From contig JAIRPH010000008.1 of NCBI GenBank assembly GCA_031257135.1, forward strand, positions 1 to 11,624: a stretch of DNA of 11,624 bases. The letters are read 5' to 3'. Within the stretch, counting starts at the first letter, position 1; each line of letters begins with the position of its first letter. Below are positions 10,616 through 11,624 of the stretch, one piece after another. The DNA comes from Spirochaetaceae bacterium. Its GTDB lineage: Bacteria; Spirochaetota; Spirochaetia; Treponematales; Breznakiellaceae. The position numbers were made by a program, and so were the translations under genes. The notes beneath the pieces were generated by a model. That model was not told the DNA's origin. It worked only from the letters and a program-made list of their open reading frames with translations, and did no database searches.

Positions 10616-10990
10616 ATGAAAAACAAGAAATGTTTGTTAGGCATCGCAGTTTTGACGGCGGTTTTCGGTATGGCTGAATTGCAAGCCGGAGACGGGCATC
10701 ATCACAAGTATTATTGGAATAATCCGGGGTTCGGGGCTGTGCAAGTTTCCACCATAGCGCAGGCGAAGAACTTGCCCGACCACGCTCCGGTGGCTATCCA
10801 AGCCAAAGTCGTCAGGTATATGGGGAAAGACCTTTTCGAGGTGAACGACGGCGCGAATTCCGCCACTGTAACCATTGACGACCATTTTTGGTCCCTTTTC
10901 AGCCCGGGAGATACGGTCTCGCTCTACGGCGAATTGGACAAAAGTCCCTTCGGGTTTGTAATCCACGTTCATTATCTGGTAAAAAATTGA
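10616..10990 (+). CDS. Secreted bacterial OB-fold (BOF) protein, YgiW/YdeI-like
   Basis: The product is 124 aa from the ATG at 10616. Residues 1-24 (MKNKKCLLGIAVLTAVFGMAELQA) form a Sec signal peptide, written here in parts: basic MKNKK, hydrophobic core, AELQA cleavage region. After a His-rich stretch (GDGHHHKYYW), the mature part has the BOF pattern: VSTIAQAKNLPDHAPVAIQA, VRYMGKDLFEVNDG, TVTIDDHFW and PGDTVSLYGELDKS. BOF proteins are small periplasmic or secreted OB-folds of uncertain role, often stress-linked in enterobacteria. The start is chosen because of the signal peptide and GAGGA 5 bases upstream; the ATG at 10589 would add 9 residues before the signal and overlap the likely promoter. 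It stands alone, divergent from the oxidoreductase pair. Confidence 0.85.
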   Translation: MKNKKCLLGIAVLTAVFGMAELQAGDGHHHKYYWNNPGFGAVQVSTIAQAKNLPDHAPVAIQAKVVRYMGKDLFEVNDGANSATVTIDDHFWSLFSPGDTVSLYGELDKSPFGFVIHVHYLVKN

Positions 10991-10993
10991 AGG

Positions 10994-11016
10994 GAAGCCG
11001 GCGGCGCGCTTCTTTC
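10994..11016 (+). other. Weak hairpin after the BOF gene
   Basis: GAAGC pairs with GCTTC around a 9-nt GC-rich loop shortly after the stop codon, followed by TTTCC. This is too weak to call a terminator with confidence. Confidence 0.25.
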
Positions 11017-11036
11017 CAAAACGCAAGGACTTTGAA

Positions 11037-11055
11037 AAAGGGGGCGCGCCCCTTT
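11037..11055 (+). terminator. GC-rich hairpin with short T-run downstream of the BOF gene
   Basis: AAAGGGG (11037-11043) pairs with CCCCTTT (11049-11055) around GCGCG. The A-run before and T-run after make it usable in both directions, but the T-run is only three bases long. It is the best terminator candidate for the BOF gene. The stretch 11056-11263 holds no gene that I can support. Confidence 0.45.
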
Positions 11056-11199
11056 AATCAGGTTCATTTAAGAAGAAACTGCGATTTACCATAGACGGTT
11101 TCTATAAAGGAAGCGGGTTGAGAATTTTCTTTTCAGCCTGCTTGACGTTCTGTCCTAGAGCAAACGCATCCTTAGTAGATGTCCGTATTCGCGCCATGT

Positions 11200-11249
11200 T
11201 GACTCCGAACTCAAGTTATGGGCGGGCTTATGCGTATGACTCGGAGTCA
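11200..11249. repeat. 9-bp inverted repeat before the Rpn fragment
   Basis: TGACTCCGA (11200-11208) and TCGGAGTCA (11241-11249) are perfect inverted copies 32 bases apart. The right arm ends 15 bases before the first usable ATG of the Rpn frame. It could be a hairpin or an operator; there is no transposase end or target duplication to show it is a mobile-element border. Confidence 0.35.
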
Positions 11250-11263
11250 GGGGCGCAGGGAGT

Positions 11264-11624
11264 ATGTGGTATCAAGGTCTAACCGCGGTTGTCTCGCGGA
11301 TATTATCTATAAACTCAAAACCCCGGACCGCCCGGTATATTTCTATTGCCTCATGGAATTGCAGTCCAGCCCGGATTTCTTTATGCCGGTCCGCTTGCTG
11401 GTGTATATGGTATGCCTCTGGATTGACCTGCTGAAAAACATCCCGCCGGATGAGCGCGCTCGGCAGGATTTTAGGCTTCCGGCAATTATTCCGCTGGTAT
11501 TGTACAACGGGGGCGATCGCTGGACTGTTCCGCTTGAGTTTGCGGAGGTATACGAAGACATTGGCTTGGCGCGTGAGTATCTGATAAACTTTAAGTATTA
11601 TTTGATAGACGTGAACCGGTATAC
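11264..11624 (+). pseudogene. Rpn-family (PD-(D/E)XK) nuclease / putative transposase, 5' end missing, cut at the right edge
   Basis: The frame read from 11264 gives DIIYKLKTPDRPVYFYCLMELQSSPDFFMPVRLL (broken here into its motifs: DIIYKLK at 13-19, MELQSS at 31-36, MPVRLLVYM) and then LPAIIPLVLYNGGDRWTVP and YLIDVNRY. This is the core of the Rpn / YhgA-like (transposase_31) family, whose D and ExQ residues are the PD-(D/E)XK site and are kept. Rpn proteins promote recA-independent recombination and have DNA-nuclease activity. The family normally has about 50-60 residues before the DIIYK strand (D-x-x-Y/F-K-x-L-F helix and a V-S-D strand). Here only 12 codons precede it from the ATG, the frame is closed by TGA at 11237-11239, and no family N-terminus is seen in the other plus frames back to 11100. 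AGGGAG is too close (1 base) to serve as ribosome site. A remnant is therefore more likely than a whole gene. Confidence 0.6.

Noticed and set aside
10637..11026. 129-codon minus-strand ORF opposite the BOF gene
   Set aside because: The plus-strand frame has a signal peptide, ribosome site and BOF motifs; the minus frame has none of these.

Overview
The window looks like chromosomal DNA of a spirochaete, most likely a Treponema. The main reasons are two tandem core-only flagellins of the FlaB type (MIINHN start, D0/D1 domains only) and the order flaB-flaB-flaG-fliD, two uncharacterised genes, tsaE, tsaB. As far as I recall, Treponema pallidum has a similar order around its flaB genes. Base composition is near 50% G+C, which would suit a gut-associated (for example termite-gut) treponeme, but that placement is inference.

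Layout. 1-323 (minus): 5' part of a fucU-type sugar mutarotase, cut by the window edge. 441-2752: two flagellin transcription units. Each has a sigma-28-like promoter behind phased A-tracts, a long structured leader and an intrinsic terminator. 2777-7897: a plus-strand run flaG, fliD, two unrecognised genes, tsaE and tsaB, apparently starting from a sigma-70-like promoter, with short gaps and then 20-nt overlaps. 7931-8554 (minus): a lipoprotein of unknown role with a good extended -10 promoter that may give a leaderless message. 8628-10445 (minus): a coupled pair, Gfo/Idh/MocA oxidoreductase then ThuA-like protein, plausibly for oxidation of a sugar or glycoside. 10616-10990 (plus): a secreted bacterial OB-fold (YgiW-like) protein. 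11264 to the right edge: an Rpn-family (PD-(D/E)XK, transposase_31-like) nuclease whose 5' end seems to be missing.

How the genes fit together. The flagellins build the periplasmic filament, FliD caps it, and FlaG is usually linked to filament length. TsaE and TsaB belong to the unrelated tRNA t6A pathway and seem simply to share the transcript. The most interesting part is regulatory. Each flagellin start is preceded by a hairpin that shows an ANGGAN motif in its loop (AUGGAC or AUGGAG) and by a Shine-Dalgarno sequence containing, or overlapping, GGA. This is the expected form of CsrA binding sites. Each start is also directly preceded by a very short open reading frame whose start codon lies in that loop. 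The FliD protein is also unusual: it carries an insert of about 190 residues, first Pro/Glu-rich and then Ala-rich.

No tRNA, rRNA, CRISPR array or intact insertion sequence was seen.
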